From CAYGTO01 sp964352815 (GTDB taxonomy: Bacteria > Pseudomonadota > Alphaproteobacteria > Rickettsiales > UBA3002), in the NCBI GenBank assembly GCA_964352815.1, contig CAYGTO010000011.1, positions 1-61,746 of the forward strand: a stretch of DNA of 61,746 bases, written 5' to 3'. Made by a program: the position numbers and the translations under genes. Shown here piece by piece: positions 50,534 through 58,918 of this stretch (position 1 is the stretch's first letter; every line of letters starts with the position of its first letter). The notes below the pieces were generated by a model. The model saw only the letters and a list, made by a program, of their open reading frames with translations. It was not told the DNA's origin and did not search any database.

Positions 50534-51403
50534 ATGCTCGCGATTATCGGGATTATCGTGGTGTTTGCCGGCGTGTTCGGTGGCTATTTAGCGGCCGGCG
50601 GTAAAATGGGCGTGATTATCAAGGCGCTGCCTTTTGAAATGATGATGATTGGCGGGGCAGCGCTCGGCGCGACCCTTATTTCTAATAAGGGAACCGTGCT
50701 CAAAAAGACCATCAAAGGCGTGGGAAAAGCGTTTGGTAACGGGAAGTGGAACGCGCAAGATTACCGCGAACTTCTCTCACTTTTGTTTGGGCTTTTAAAG
50801 GTCGCGCGGACCAAAGGAATGATTGCGCTTGAGCCGCATATTGAAAACCCCGACCAGAGCGCGATTTTTACCCAATACCCTAAAATTATGGCCGATCATT
50901 TCGCGATTAACTTTATCTGCGATACGCTGCGCATGATCGGGATGAATCTTGAAGACCCGAATCAGATTAAATCGATGATGGAGCTGCAGCTTAGCAAGCA
51001 TCATCACGAGGCGGAAGAACCGTCCCATGCGATGCATTTGGTGGCAGATGGTTTGCCAGCGCTCGGTATTGTTGCCGCAGTACTCGGCGTGATTAAGACG
51101 ATGGGTAGTATTAATGAGCCCGTGGAAGTGCTGGGGGCGATGATTGGTGGCGCGCTGGTGGGAACCTTCCTTGGCGTATTCCTTTCATACGGGTTTGCTG
51201 GCCCGCTGGCGGGTAAAATGCACCAGGTTTCTGCAGGTGAGCATCAGTTTTATCTGATTATTCGTGATGTGTTCGTCTCGCATCTGAATAATAATGCGCC
51301 GCAAGTGGCGATTGAAGTGGGCCGCGGTAACGTGCCGAGCGAGTATCAGCCGACCTTCCTTGAGATGGAAGAAATCCTCAATGAAGTGAAGTTTGAGGCA
51401 TGA
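50534..51403 (+). CDS. motA: Flagellar motor stator protein MotA
   Basis: MotA forms the proton-driven stator with MotB. The 289-residue protein has four hydrophobic segments, the N-terminal IIGIIVVFAGVFGGYLAAGG, the cytoplasmic loop LLSLLFGLLKVARTKGMIALEPHIE with the Arg/Glu that contact the rotor, and DGLPALGIVAAVLGVIKTMG as the third helix. Overlaps motB by 4 bases. GTGGGAGTG precedes the start. Confidence 0.95.
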   Translation: MLAIIGIIVVFAGVFGGYLAAGGKMGVIIKALPFEMMMIGGAALGATLISNKGTVLKKTIKGVGKAFGNGKWNAQDYRELLSLLFGLLKVARTKGMIALEPHIENPDQSAIFTQYPKIMADHFAINFICDTLRMIGMNLEDPNQIKSMMELQLSKHHHEAEEPSHAMHLVADGLPALGIVAAVLGVIKTMGSINEPVEVLGAMIGGALVGTFLGVFLSYGFAGPLAGKMHQVSAGEHQFYLIIRDVFVSHLNNNAPQVAIEVGRGNVPSEYQPTFLEMEEILNEVKFEA

Positions 51404-52452
51404 TCATGCCGCGCAATCCTGCTGAAAAACCTAAGGTTCAAGCACTCTCGCTTCCGGAATCATCTGATTTTCATGGTGGCGCATGGAAAGTCGCCTATGC
51501 TGACTTTGTGACGGCGATGATGGCGTTTTTCCTGCTTCTGTGGCTGCTTTCAACGGCCGATGAGGCGACACTCGATGGGATTGCGGAATATTTTGAGCCG
51601 ACCATTGGTGTGAAAGACTCGCTAGGGATTGGCTTTGAAGGCGGAACCGCCGTGAAGGAAGAGCAAGGTATTCGCCGCCAAGAATCAGCGCCGGTGGGGA
51701 TCGTTGTTGGCCAGGTCAAGCAGGGGCCAATTCCCGAGACGCCCGATCAAGAAGTGTTGATTGAGTCGGAAGAAGAGGCCAAGCTTTTCACCAAGGCGGA
51801 AGAGGCGATTCAGAAAGCGTTTGAATCGGACCCAACCTTGCGGGATCTTGCGGATAATATCGTGGTTGAGCAGTCGCCTGAAGGCATGAAAGTGCAGGTC
51901 GCCGATTCAGATAAATACGCGATGTTTGACCCGGATAGTTCTGAATTGAGCCGGTTTGGCAAGATGGTGCTGTCGAAAATGTTGCCGATCATTGAAGCGA
52001 TGCCGAATTTCATTTCGATTAGTGGCCATACCGACGTGGCGCCACACAGTAAGGCGACGTCGCAATATACCAATTGGGAGCTCTCAACGGACCGTGCGAA
52101 CTCAGCGCGGCGCTTTATGCAGAAGGCGGGTTTGAGCCCTGAGCGGACGAAAAAGATTGTCGGATTCGCAGCGAGTGATCTTCTGGTTCCTGAGCAGCCG
52201 AAAGATGCACGGAACCGCCGCGTGACCATTATTCTGCTGCGCGGGGCCTTTATGGACCTCCCAGACTGGTCTGTGCCGGCCGCACGCGGGCTTCTGACCA
52301 TTCCAGGCAGTGAGAGCAAGAACAGCGTGGATGAGCTGCTTGACCGGGTAGAAGAACGCCGCAAAACGAAGGAACGCCTCAGAGATAAGCCAGTCGACAC
52401 AAAACTGCCAAGTTTCTATCAGAATGATAGCAATACAGGAGTGACGGAATAG
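51400..52452 (+). CDS. motB: Flagellar motor protein MotB
   Basis: MotB anchors the stator to peptidoglycan and carries the proton-binding Asp. The 350-residue protein has HGGAWKVAYADFVTAMMAFFLLLWL, where the Asp of YADFVTAMMAFF is that residue, a plug/linker region, and an OmpA-like C-terminal domain (ISGHTDVAPH, then STDRANSARRFM) that binds cell wall. Start ATG 51400 in the ATGATCATG overlap; 51406 is also possible. No other flagellar genes are present. Confidence 0.94.
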   Translation: MIMPRNPAEKPKVQALSLPESSDFHGGAWKVAYADFVTAMMAFFLLLWLLSTADEATLDGIAEYFEPTIGVKDSLGIGFEGGTAVKEEQGIRRQESAPVGIVVGQVKQGPIPETPDQEVLIESEEEAKLFTKAEEAIQKAFESDPTLRDLADNIVVEQSPEGMKVQVADSDKYAMFDPDSSELSRFGKMVLSKMLPIIEAMPNFISISGHTDVAPHSKATSQYTNWELSTDRANSARRFMQKAGLSPERTKKIVGFAASDLLVPEQPKDARNRRVTIILLRGAFMDLPDWSVPAARGLLTIPGSESKNSVDELLDRVEERRKTKERLRDKPVDTKLPSFYQNDSNTGVTE

Positions 52453-52470
52453 AAGACGCTCGAAGAATAA

Positions 52471-53220
52471 TTACTTCATCACACAACGAACATTCGCAAT
52501 AAAATCACGCGCACGGCGTTCCACGAAGGAATCATGACGATCTGCCCAGCCTGCCTTGCGGGGATAATGGACGCGGTTTTTATACAGAAATTCTTTCAGA
52601 AGTGGTAGGCTAACCGCCACGCCGGTCGAGCCCATAAATTCTTGTGCTTTGTTGCTCATATTGACCTTGTAGAGCTCTGCTCGGCCGGTCACAACGCCAA
52701 TCACATTGCCAGATTGATCGAGCAGTGGTCCGCCGCTATTGCCTTGGACGACCACATCCGTGAACTGCACCCATTTCGGCTCGCCTTGCGGGCCTTTGAC
52801 GTCCACAATGCTTGATTTGACGAACTTATATTTCCCGGTGCGTGAATGTTCGCCAGGGTAGCCAATCACGATCACGCTGTCATTCTTACGAATCGAGCCT
52901 TCATTCGCCTCGAGCGGCGCCACGGCAGGGGAATATTTATTGACGCGAAGCAGCGCTAAATCGTTGGTTTTATCGCTGGAGCGAACGCTTGCGGGCGTCC
53001 AGCCCATTTTATCATTACGCACTTCGATCGCGCCGGTTTTGCAGTTTTGAATCACGTGATGATTGGTCACCAGATCGCCATTATGCGATACGAAGAAGCC
53101 GGTGCCGGTCGAAAATTCAATGTAGCGGGGTGTTGCAGCGAGAGATGAAGAGACGAATAGGCACGAGGCCATCATCGCATACAGCGATGCTCTAGGCGCG
53201 CGTAATGGGCGTCGGGTCAT
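52471..53220 (-). CDS. Secreted trypsin-like serine protease
   Basis: 249 residues, signal peptide (hydrophobic MMASCLFVSSSLAA near 16-29), followed by a chymotrypsin-fold domain: GTGFFVSHNGDLVTNHHVI (catalytic His), NDLALLRV (catalytic Asp), VVQGNSGGPLLD (catalytic Ser). No PDZ domain, so not a typical DegP. Periplasmic or secreted, substrate unknown. The C-terminal part has a single Cys that could pair with NCKTG. Confidence 0.88.
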   Translation of the reverse strand: MTRRPLRAPRASLYAMMASCLFVSSSLAATPRYIEFSTGTGFFVSHNGDLVTNHHVIQNCKTGAIEVRNDKMGWTPASVRSSDKTNDLALLRVNKYSPAVAPLEANEGSIRKNDSVIVIGYPGEHSRTGKYKFVKSSIVDVKGPQGEPKWVQFTDVVVQGNSGGPLLDQSGNVIGVVTGRAELYKVNMSNKAQEFMGSTGVAVSLPLLKEFLYKNRVHYPRKAGWADRHDSFVERRARDFIANVRCVMK

Positions 53221-53293
53221 CTATAGGCTCCATCAAAACAGGTTCTTATATTATAAGCCGTCTTCGCAAAGATACTACTACGCCGTGCGTCCT

Positions 53294-55675
53294 TTACACA
53301 AGCGCGTTATCTTTCTTCGCCGTCTTACGCCCACCTTTTCCCTTACGCGCCGGTTGTTTCACCGCTTGATAATCAAGATCGAGAATGTCTTCGCCATCAT
53401 CATCTTCCGTAACATTGACATAGACCACCCCGCCTTTTTGCAGCGTACCGAAGAGCACCTCATCTGCGACAGGCTTCTTGATTTTGTCAGCAATCAGACG
53501 GGACAATGGACGCGCGCCGTTTGGCTTATCGTAGCCATTTTCAGCGAGCCATGCATGCGCTTCGTCGCTCAATTCGATGACGACATTGCGGTCTGAGAGC
53601 TGGTTTTCAAGCTGTAGAATGAATTTGTTCACCACATGGCTCATCACCTCTGGCGTGAGATAATCGAAGCCGATAATCGCATCCAGACGGTTGCGGAATT
53701 CTGGTGTGAACATCTTGTTGATCACGGCTTTGTCCTCGCCCTGGCGGTCATTCTTACCAAAGCCCATTGGCGCGCGGCTAATCTCACTCGCGCCGGCATT
53801 ACTGGTCATAATGATGATCGTGTTGCGGAAACTCACTGTTTTGCCTGTTTGGTCGGTCAGCGTGCCATTATCCATCACTTGCAGCAGGATATTGAACACA
53901 TCCGGGTGTGCTTTCTCAAGCTCATCGAGCAGAACCACCGCATAGGGAGTCTTATCGACGCTATCGGTCAGCTTACCACCCTGATCATGGCCGACATAGC
54001 CTGGAGGCGCGCCAATCAGTGCTGACACAGCATGCTTCTCCATATATTCGGACATATCGATACGGATCAGCTCCATACCCATGGTTTTCGAGAGCTGTTT
54101 CGCCACCTCAGTCTTACCCACACCGGTCGGACCGGTGAAGAGGTAGGAGCCCATCGGCTTGGTTTCCTCGCGCAAGCCAGCACGTGCCATTTTAATGGCG
54201 CTGCTCAGCTCAGCAAGTGCTGGGTCTTGGCCAAAGACCGCGCCGCGCATGTCGTCTTCCAGAGATTTCAGCATTTCAGCATCATTCATGCTGATATTCT
54301 TCGATGGCATACGTGCGATTTTTGCCACCACTTCCTCGATTTCTTTGACGCTGATGCTCTTTTTACGCTTACTCTCAGGGATGAGTTTTAGCGCTGCACC
54401 GGCTTCATCGATGATATCGATGGCTTTATCCGGCAGTTTCCTGTCTTGAATGTATTTCGCAGACAGCTCCACCGCCGCTTTAATCGCCGCTGGCTGGTAT
54501 TTCACATCATGATGTTCTTCGTAATAAGGCTTTAACCCGCGAAGAATCTTGATTGTGTCTTCTACACTTGGCTCGTAAATATCGATTTTCTGGAAACGAC
54601 GCGCCAAAGCACGATCTTTTTCAATATGGTTTCTGTATTCCTTAAAAGTGGTCGAACCCATGCATTTCAGTGCACCGCGTGCAAGCGCAGGTTTCAGCAG
54701 GTTACACGCATCCATCGCGCCGCCTGTCGTCGAACCTGCACCAATAATGGTGTGGATTTCATCGATGAATAGAATCGCACCCGGAAGCTTTTCCACCGCG
54801 TGGATCACGGCCTTCATACGCTCTTCAAAGTCACCACGATAACGGGTTCCCGCAAGGAGCGAGCCCATATCTAGGGAGAAAATGACGGCATTCTGCAGCA
54901 CATCGGGCACATCGCCGCGAATAATGCGCAGGGCGAGGCCTTCTGCAATCGCGGTTTTACCGACGCCAGCTTCCCCAACATAGAGGGGGTTATTTTTCGT
55001 GCGACGGCAGAGAACCTGCACGGTACGCTCGATTTCTGACTCACGGCCGACCAAAATATCGGTCTTGCCTGATTCGGCTTTCTTGTTCAAATTCACGCAG
55101 TAGAGGCTGAGCGGATCTTTCGCATCTTGCTCTTCCAGCTCTTCTTCCATGCCCGCTTCATTTCGGGTATAGCGGATGGATCCATCATCCATCTCTTCTT
55201 CGCTATGCTCATCATGCAAGGGCTGCATCGGCAGGAAATCACCATATTTCACGACGCCATGCGAGATGTAGTTGACGATATCGAGGCGGGTCACTTCATG
55301 CTCTTGAAGGAAATAAACCGCATGTGATTCGCGCTCAGAAAATAGGGCAACCAGCACGTTACAGCCCGTTACCTGCGTTTTACCCGCCGACTGGACATGA
55401 ATCGCTGCGCGGTGTACCACGCGCTGGAATCCAGCAGTTGGCTTGGCTTCTTCAAGATCTGGCACCACCAATGACGCCAAGTCATTCTTCAAGAAGTCGA
55501 TAATCAATTTACGAAGGCTACCAATATGCACGCCGCAGCCGCGAAGCACGGATGAGGCGTCTTGGTCCTCGCTGAGTGCAAGGAGCAAATGCTCCAGGGT
55601 AGCATATTCATGCTGATAGCTTTTTGCGATGTCGAGTGCGCGATGCAACGTGGTTTCGAGTGTTTTAGATAACAT
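53294..55675 (-). CDS. clpA: ATP-dependent Clp protease ATP-binding subunit ClpA
   Basis: ClpA unfolds proteins and feeds them into ClpP. The 793-residue protein has the Clp N domain (residues 1-150), first AAA+ module with Walker A GEAGVGKTAIAEG and Walker B ILFIDEIHTIIGAG, second module with GPTGVGKTE and VVLLDELEKAHPDVFNILLQ, and the IGAPPGYVG loop preceding the pore. The short C-terminal tail is Lys-rich. Encoded just after clpS, as in most Proteobacteria. Confidence 0.97.
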   Translation of the reverse strand: MLSKTLETTLHRALDIAKSYQHEYATLEHLLLALSEDQDASSVLRGCGVHIGSLRKLIIDFLKNDLASLVVPDLEEAKPTAGFQRVVHRAAIHVQSAGKTQVTGCNVLVALFSERESHAVYFLQEHEVTRLDIVNYISHGVVKYGDFLPMQPLHDEHSEEEMDDGSIRYTRNEAGMEEELEEQDAKDPLSLYCVNLNKKAESGKTDILVGRESEIERTVQVLCRRTKNNPLYVGEAGVGKTAIAEGLALRIIRGDVPDVLQNAVIFSLDMGSLLAGTRYRGDFEERMKAVIHAVEKLPGAILFIDEIHTIIGAGSTTGGAMDACNLLKPALARGALKCMGSTTFKEYRNHIEKDRALARRFQKIDIYEPSVEDTIKILRGLKPYYEEHHDVKYQPAAIKAAVELSAKYIQDRKLPDKAIDIIDEAGAALKLIPESKRKKSISVKEIEEVVAKIARMPSKNISMNDAEMLKSLEDDMRGAVFGQDPALAELSSAIKMARAGLREETKPMGSYLFTGPTGVGKTEVAKQLSKTMGMELIRIDMSEYMEKHAVSALIGAPPGYVGHDQGGKLTDSVDKTPYAVVLLDELEKAHPDVFNILLQVMDNGTLTDQTGKTVSFRNTIIIMTSNAGASEISRAPMGFGKNDRQGEDKAVINKMFTPEFRNRLDAIIGFDYLTPEVMSHVVNKFILQLENQLSDRNVVIELSDEAHAWLAENGYDKPNGARPLSRLIADKIKKPVADEVLFGTLQKGGVVYVNVTEDDDGEDILDLDYQAVKQPARKGKGGRKTAKKDNALV

Positions 55676-55739
55676 GGCCTGCCTGTCTCCCGTTTTTTCG
55701 GTGTTTATTTTTTACTTACTTGCGCCGCACAATTTCCCT

Positions 55740-56180
55740 TTACTCTTTCTCCATCGTGCATTGCAGCGGATATTCATTTTTCCGCGCTTGGTCGATGACT
55801 TGGTCGATTTTGGTTTCCGCAACATCCCGCGTATACCGTCCGACCAGTGCCTGGCCTTTGTTGTGCACCTGGAGCATGATTTCGACCGACTCTTCGTGGC
55901 TCTTACGAAATATCTGCTCGAGGACCATCACCACAAAATCCATGGGCGTAAAGTCATCATTAAGCAGCAACACCTTGTAAAACGGGGGCTTTTTAAGCTT
56001 CTTTTTCGGCTCAAGAACCAACGTTTCACCTTCCGGGTCATCCGCTGGGGCTGGGCCGGTGAGCCATTTACTCGGCTCTTTCGCTCCCGTGATACGCGAC
56101 GTCTGAAGTTCGATAAGATTCTGAGAAATAATATCTTTCTCTTCCTCTCTCAAACGCTGCCTATGAATGTAGTATGCCAT
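55740..56180 (-). CDS. clpS: ClpS adaptor of ClpAP
   Basis: ClpS delivers N-degron substrates to ClpA. The core is at the C-terminal part: PPFYKVLLLNDDFTPMDFVV, with the NDD...TPM pocket for N-terminal residues, and the helix motif VHNKGQALVGRYTRDVAETK. At 146 residues it is longer than E. coli ClpS (106) because of a charged N-terminal extension of about 60 residues. Placed 64 bp upstream of clpA. Confidence 0.94.
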   Translation of the reverse strand: MAYYIHRQRLREEEKDIISQNLIELQTSRITGAKEPSKWLTGPAPADDPEGETLVLEPKKKLKKPPFYKVLLLNDDFTPMDFVVMVLEQIFRKSHEESVEIMLQVHNKGQALVGRYTRDVAETKIDQVIDQARKNEYPLQCTMEKE

Positions 56181-56235
56181 CGAAAAGTGAATAATCGGTT
56201 AACTAGGTTGAGTAAATATGTGTATAACTTAGGGA

Positions 56236-56472
56236 TGGGCATTAGGCAATAGGCAATGGGACTCGGGGTTGGGGATTCGGGGCTATGAAATTGCGCTCCT
56301 CAGGATGACGAACACGTTTCGCGAGCGCACGGAGAATAAGCGACGCGATCCAGAGCGTGTGGCACGGTGTGACTGGACTGCCGCGTCGTCCGCTTTCGCT
56401 TTGCTACAGCGCGACTCCTCACAAAACGCAAGTCTCGGAGATTGTTTCGCAAAAACGATTCTCAATCGTTTT
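56236..56472. repeat. Repeat-rich intergenic stretch with hairpin repeat, copy 2
   Basis: The 354 bp between clpS and the next gene hold no convincing gene. At 56240-56283 lies a GGGACTCGGGGTTGGGGATT-like tract similar to the edge of the lipB insert. ACTGGACTGCCGCGTC...GCGACTCCTC (56370-56420) is a degenerate palindromic repeat. AAAACGATT-CTC-AATCGTTTT (56452-56472) is the same hairpin as 32312-32332 with compensated base changes. Confidence 0.55.
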
Positions 56473-56534
56473 ATGCTTACAATTTCACATAACTGTCACA
56501 TATCTGGCGCGATCCATGTTATATAACCCATCTT

Positions 56535-56954
56535 ATGGTTGAAATTGCCCTACATCATTTAACTGGATCAGCGAGTCGCGTTGCCTATATCGTGCTTCGT
56601 CAGAACGGCCTGACGCGCGGGCAGGATGATGAATCGCTGAACCCGCTGAACCGCTTGATTCGTGAAGTATCGATGGGCTGCGCGCTGAAATCGCTCGCGC
56701 GCTATCAATCGGCGGAGCTGATGACCCCAACATCCGTCACAATCGATACGGATCATGCCTTTGCGGGCTACCGTGAGGCCATGGCGAAGGAAGTGCTCAC
56801 GCTCGATATCACGCGCAAAGCCTCGGTGGCGACGTTCATTGCACAGCAGTTAATTGGCGCCGTGGAACGCGTGGTGACCAGCGACCTGGCGGATGTGCTC
56901 TGGGGCGAGCATCCGGCCTATGTCGGCGCGGATGTTGACTTAGTGGCGGGATAA
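56535..56954 (+). CDS. Uncharacterised protein, 139 residues
   Basis: A soluble protein with mixed helices and strands (ALHHLTGSASRVAYIVLRQNGL, then MTPTSVTIDTDHAFAGYREAM). No signal peptide, no known motif. Codon usage is like the neighbours, supporting a real gene. ATATAAC lies about 10 bases upstream of the start, so the mRNA could have a very short leader. I do not recognise the family. Confidence 0.6.
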   Translation: MVEIALHHLTGSASRVAYIVLRQNGLTRGQDDESLNPLNRLIREVSMGCALKSLARYQSAELMTPTSVTIDTDHAFAGYREAMAKEVLTLDITRKASVATFIAQQLIGAVERVVTSDLADVLWGEHPAYVGADVDLVAG

Positions 56955-57003
56955 GTCGCGCCCGGCGCTTTAGACCGCGATAATTTCTGCTAAAATAGGT
57001 TTC

Positions 57004-57540
57004 ATGAAACGGCTTCCGATCATTGGTGTGGTGGGCTCACATGCAGAAGCGCATGAGGAGCTATCAACGCCGCTTGGCCAATTCATTGCCCAGCATGGCT
57101 GCCACTTGTTGACCGGCGGCGGGGGCGGGGTGATGAGCGCGGTGGCGAAGAGTTTCGTTAAAACCGAGCCGCGCCAAGGCATGTGCATTGGCATTGTGCC
57201 GATCGAAGACCGCACCGAGCTGAAAACGCTGGAACATTATTCCAACCCCTATATTGAAATTCCGATTATCACGCAGCTCAGCGACAAGGCTAAGCGCGAT
57301 AATACCAATGCGATGGCCCTGAATGCGGTGAATGTGCTGACCAGCGATGTGGTGGTGGTTCTGCCCGGGCTGCATGGCACCAAGACCGAAACCTCGCTGG
57401 CGTTGTTTTATGATAAGCCGGTGATTCTGTTCGGCCATAGCGAAGACTTTGATACGTTCCCAACAGAGCCCGTTCTGGCGGAAACACTGGAAGAGATTGA
57501 ACATTTCATGAAAGAAAGCTTCCACAAACGGGAAGGGTAG
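57004..57540 (+). CDS. SLOG/TIGR00725-type Rossmann-like protein
   Basis: 178 residues. IGVVGSHAEAHEE at the start, then LLTGGGGGVMSAVAKSFV, the glycine-rich loop of the LOG/DprA-like superfamily, and a late VVVLPGLHGTKTETSLALFYDKPVILFG like the PGGxGT-E segment of that fold. Relatives are nucleotide-binding, some being cytokinin-type phosphoribohydrolases or molybdenum-cofactor carriers. Exact ligand unknown. Ends exactly next to the symporter stop. Confidence 0.8.
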   Translation: MKRLPIIGVVGSHAEAHEELSTPLGQFIAQHGCHLLTGGGGGVMSAVAKSFVKTEPRQGMCIGIVPIEDRTELKTLEHYSNPYIEIPIITQLSDKAKRDNTNAMALNAVNVLTSDVVVVLPGLHGTKTETSLALFYDKPVILFGHSEDFDTFPTEPVLAETLEEIEHFMKESFHKREG

Positions 57541-58779
57541 CTACTTGTAGGAAGAATCCGTCGTCAGTCGCTTGCGGTCATAGCGGCCTTCGCTAATATC
57601 CAAAATTAATGCGACAAACGCATCGCCAGCGACATTCACCGTGGTGCGGATCATATCCATAATCCTGTCAACGCCGAGTAAAATCGCGATTCCTTCGGTG
57701 GGCAGTCCTACCGAGGTTAGCACCAGCGTCAGCATCAGAAGGCCCGCGCCAGGGATTCCGGCAGTACCCACTGCAGCAAGGATCGAGGTGGCAGTGATGG
57801 TGACATAGTCCGCCATACTGAGGTCCATCCCTACCGCTTGTGCAATAAAGGCGGCGCAGACGCCCTGATAGAGCGCCGAGCCATTCATATTGATGGTCGC
57901 GCCGAGGGGCAGCGCAAAGCCTGTGGTGACGGGCGAAACGCCAAGCTTATGTTCCACCACTTCCATGCTGATGGGAAGGGTTGCGGAGCTGGATGATGTC
58001 GAGAATGCCATGATCAGCGCTTCTTTTATGCAGCTAAGAAAGGTAAACGGATGAATGCGCAGAATGAAGAAGAGCGTGCCGCCGAAGACCAATGTGGAAT
58101 GCACTAGCACTGCGACAGTGAAGGTGATCAATACTTTGCCTAGGGAGAGCAACACGTCTAGGTCTTGCGTGCCGGCGATCCATGCGAGCATGCCGAAAAT
58201 GCCAAAGGGAGCCAGGCGCATGATATAGAGGGTTAGGGTGAAGCAGACTTCCGCCGCGCTGTTACAGAAATGGATGAATGGATCAGCTTTTTTGCCGGTC
58301 ATGCTGGCCGCAAGCCCAAAAAGGAGCGCCACCACGATGATTTGTAGCATATTGCTCTCCACCATTGCCGCCATCGGGTTGGTTGGAACCATCATGAGAA
58401 TGGTGTCGACGGCGCTGCGTGCCTCTGGCGCCTCGATCGTACTGTCGGCCTGCAATGCGAGCTCTAGCCCTTCACCTGGATTAAAGCTTTCCGCGAAAAA
58501 CAGGCCAATACTTATTGCAATGGCGGCGGTCACGACGTAGAGCACGAGCGCTTTAAGCCCCATCCGCCCGAGCGCCATCGGGTCGCCCAGCGAAGTCACA
58601 CCGGAAATCAATGAGAATAGCACAAGCGGCACAATCAGCATTTTGATGAGGCGAATGAACAAATCACCCATCGGTTTGAGCGCGGCGGCGTCTTCCTTGA
58701 AGATCAGCCCGACAATCAGCCCGAGCGCCATCCCAAGCAGGATTTGCTTCCAAAGCGCCATCTGGAAAAGTCGTCTCAT
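57541..58779 (-). CDS. Dicarboxylate/amino acid:cation symporter (DAACS family)
   Basis: A sodium- or proton-coupled transporter of dicarboxylates or glutamate/aspartate in the inner membrane. The 412-residue protein has about eight hydrophobic segments and the family motifs FSTSSSSATLPISMEVVEHKLGV split at the serine-rich re-entrant loop, LPLGATINMNGSALYQG, and AGIPGAGLLML. Substrate preference (glutamate or C4-dicarboxylate) cannot be read with confidence. Confidence 0.93.
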   Translation of the reverse strand: MRRLFQMALWKQILLGMALGLIVGLIFKEDAAALKPMGDLFIRLIKMLIVPLVLFSLISGVTSLGDPMALGRMGLKALVLYVVTAAIAISIGLFFAESFNPGEGLELALQADSTIEAPEARSAVDTILMMVPTNPMAAMVESNMLQIIVVALLFGLAASMTGKKADPFIHFCNSAAEVCFTLTLYIMRLAPFGIFGMLAWIAGTQDLDVLLSLGKVLITFTVAVLVHSTLVFGGTLFFILRIHPFTFLSCIKEALIMAFSTSSSSATLPISMEVVEHKLGVSPVTTGFALPLGATINMNGSALYQGVCAAFIAQAVGMDLSMADYVTITATSILAAVGTAGIPGAGLLMLTLVLTSVGLPTEGIAILLGVDRIMDMIRTTVNVAGDAFVALILDISEGRYDRKRLTTDSSYK

Positions 58780-58918
58780 GAGGCGACTATAGGAAATAAT
58801 CTCCGCAATGCGAGCCTTTTTAGGCTCTCGCGAGTGAAATGTTGCAGTTATGTGAAGATTTGCCCGGAAATGGTTGCGATATTGGACGACTTCTAAAACG
58901 CCATGCTATAATGTTAGA

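Noticed and set aside
52471..53220. DegP/HtrA chaperone-protease
   Set aside because: The catalytic triad is present, but there is no PDZ domain and the protein is only 249 residues.
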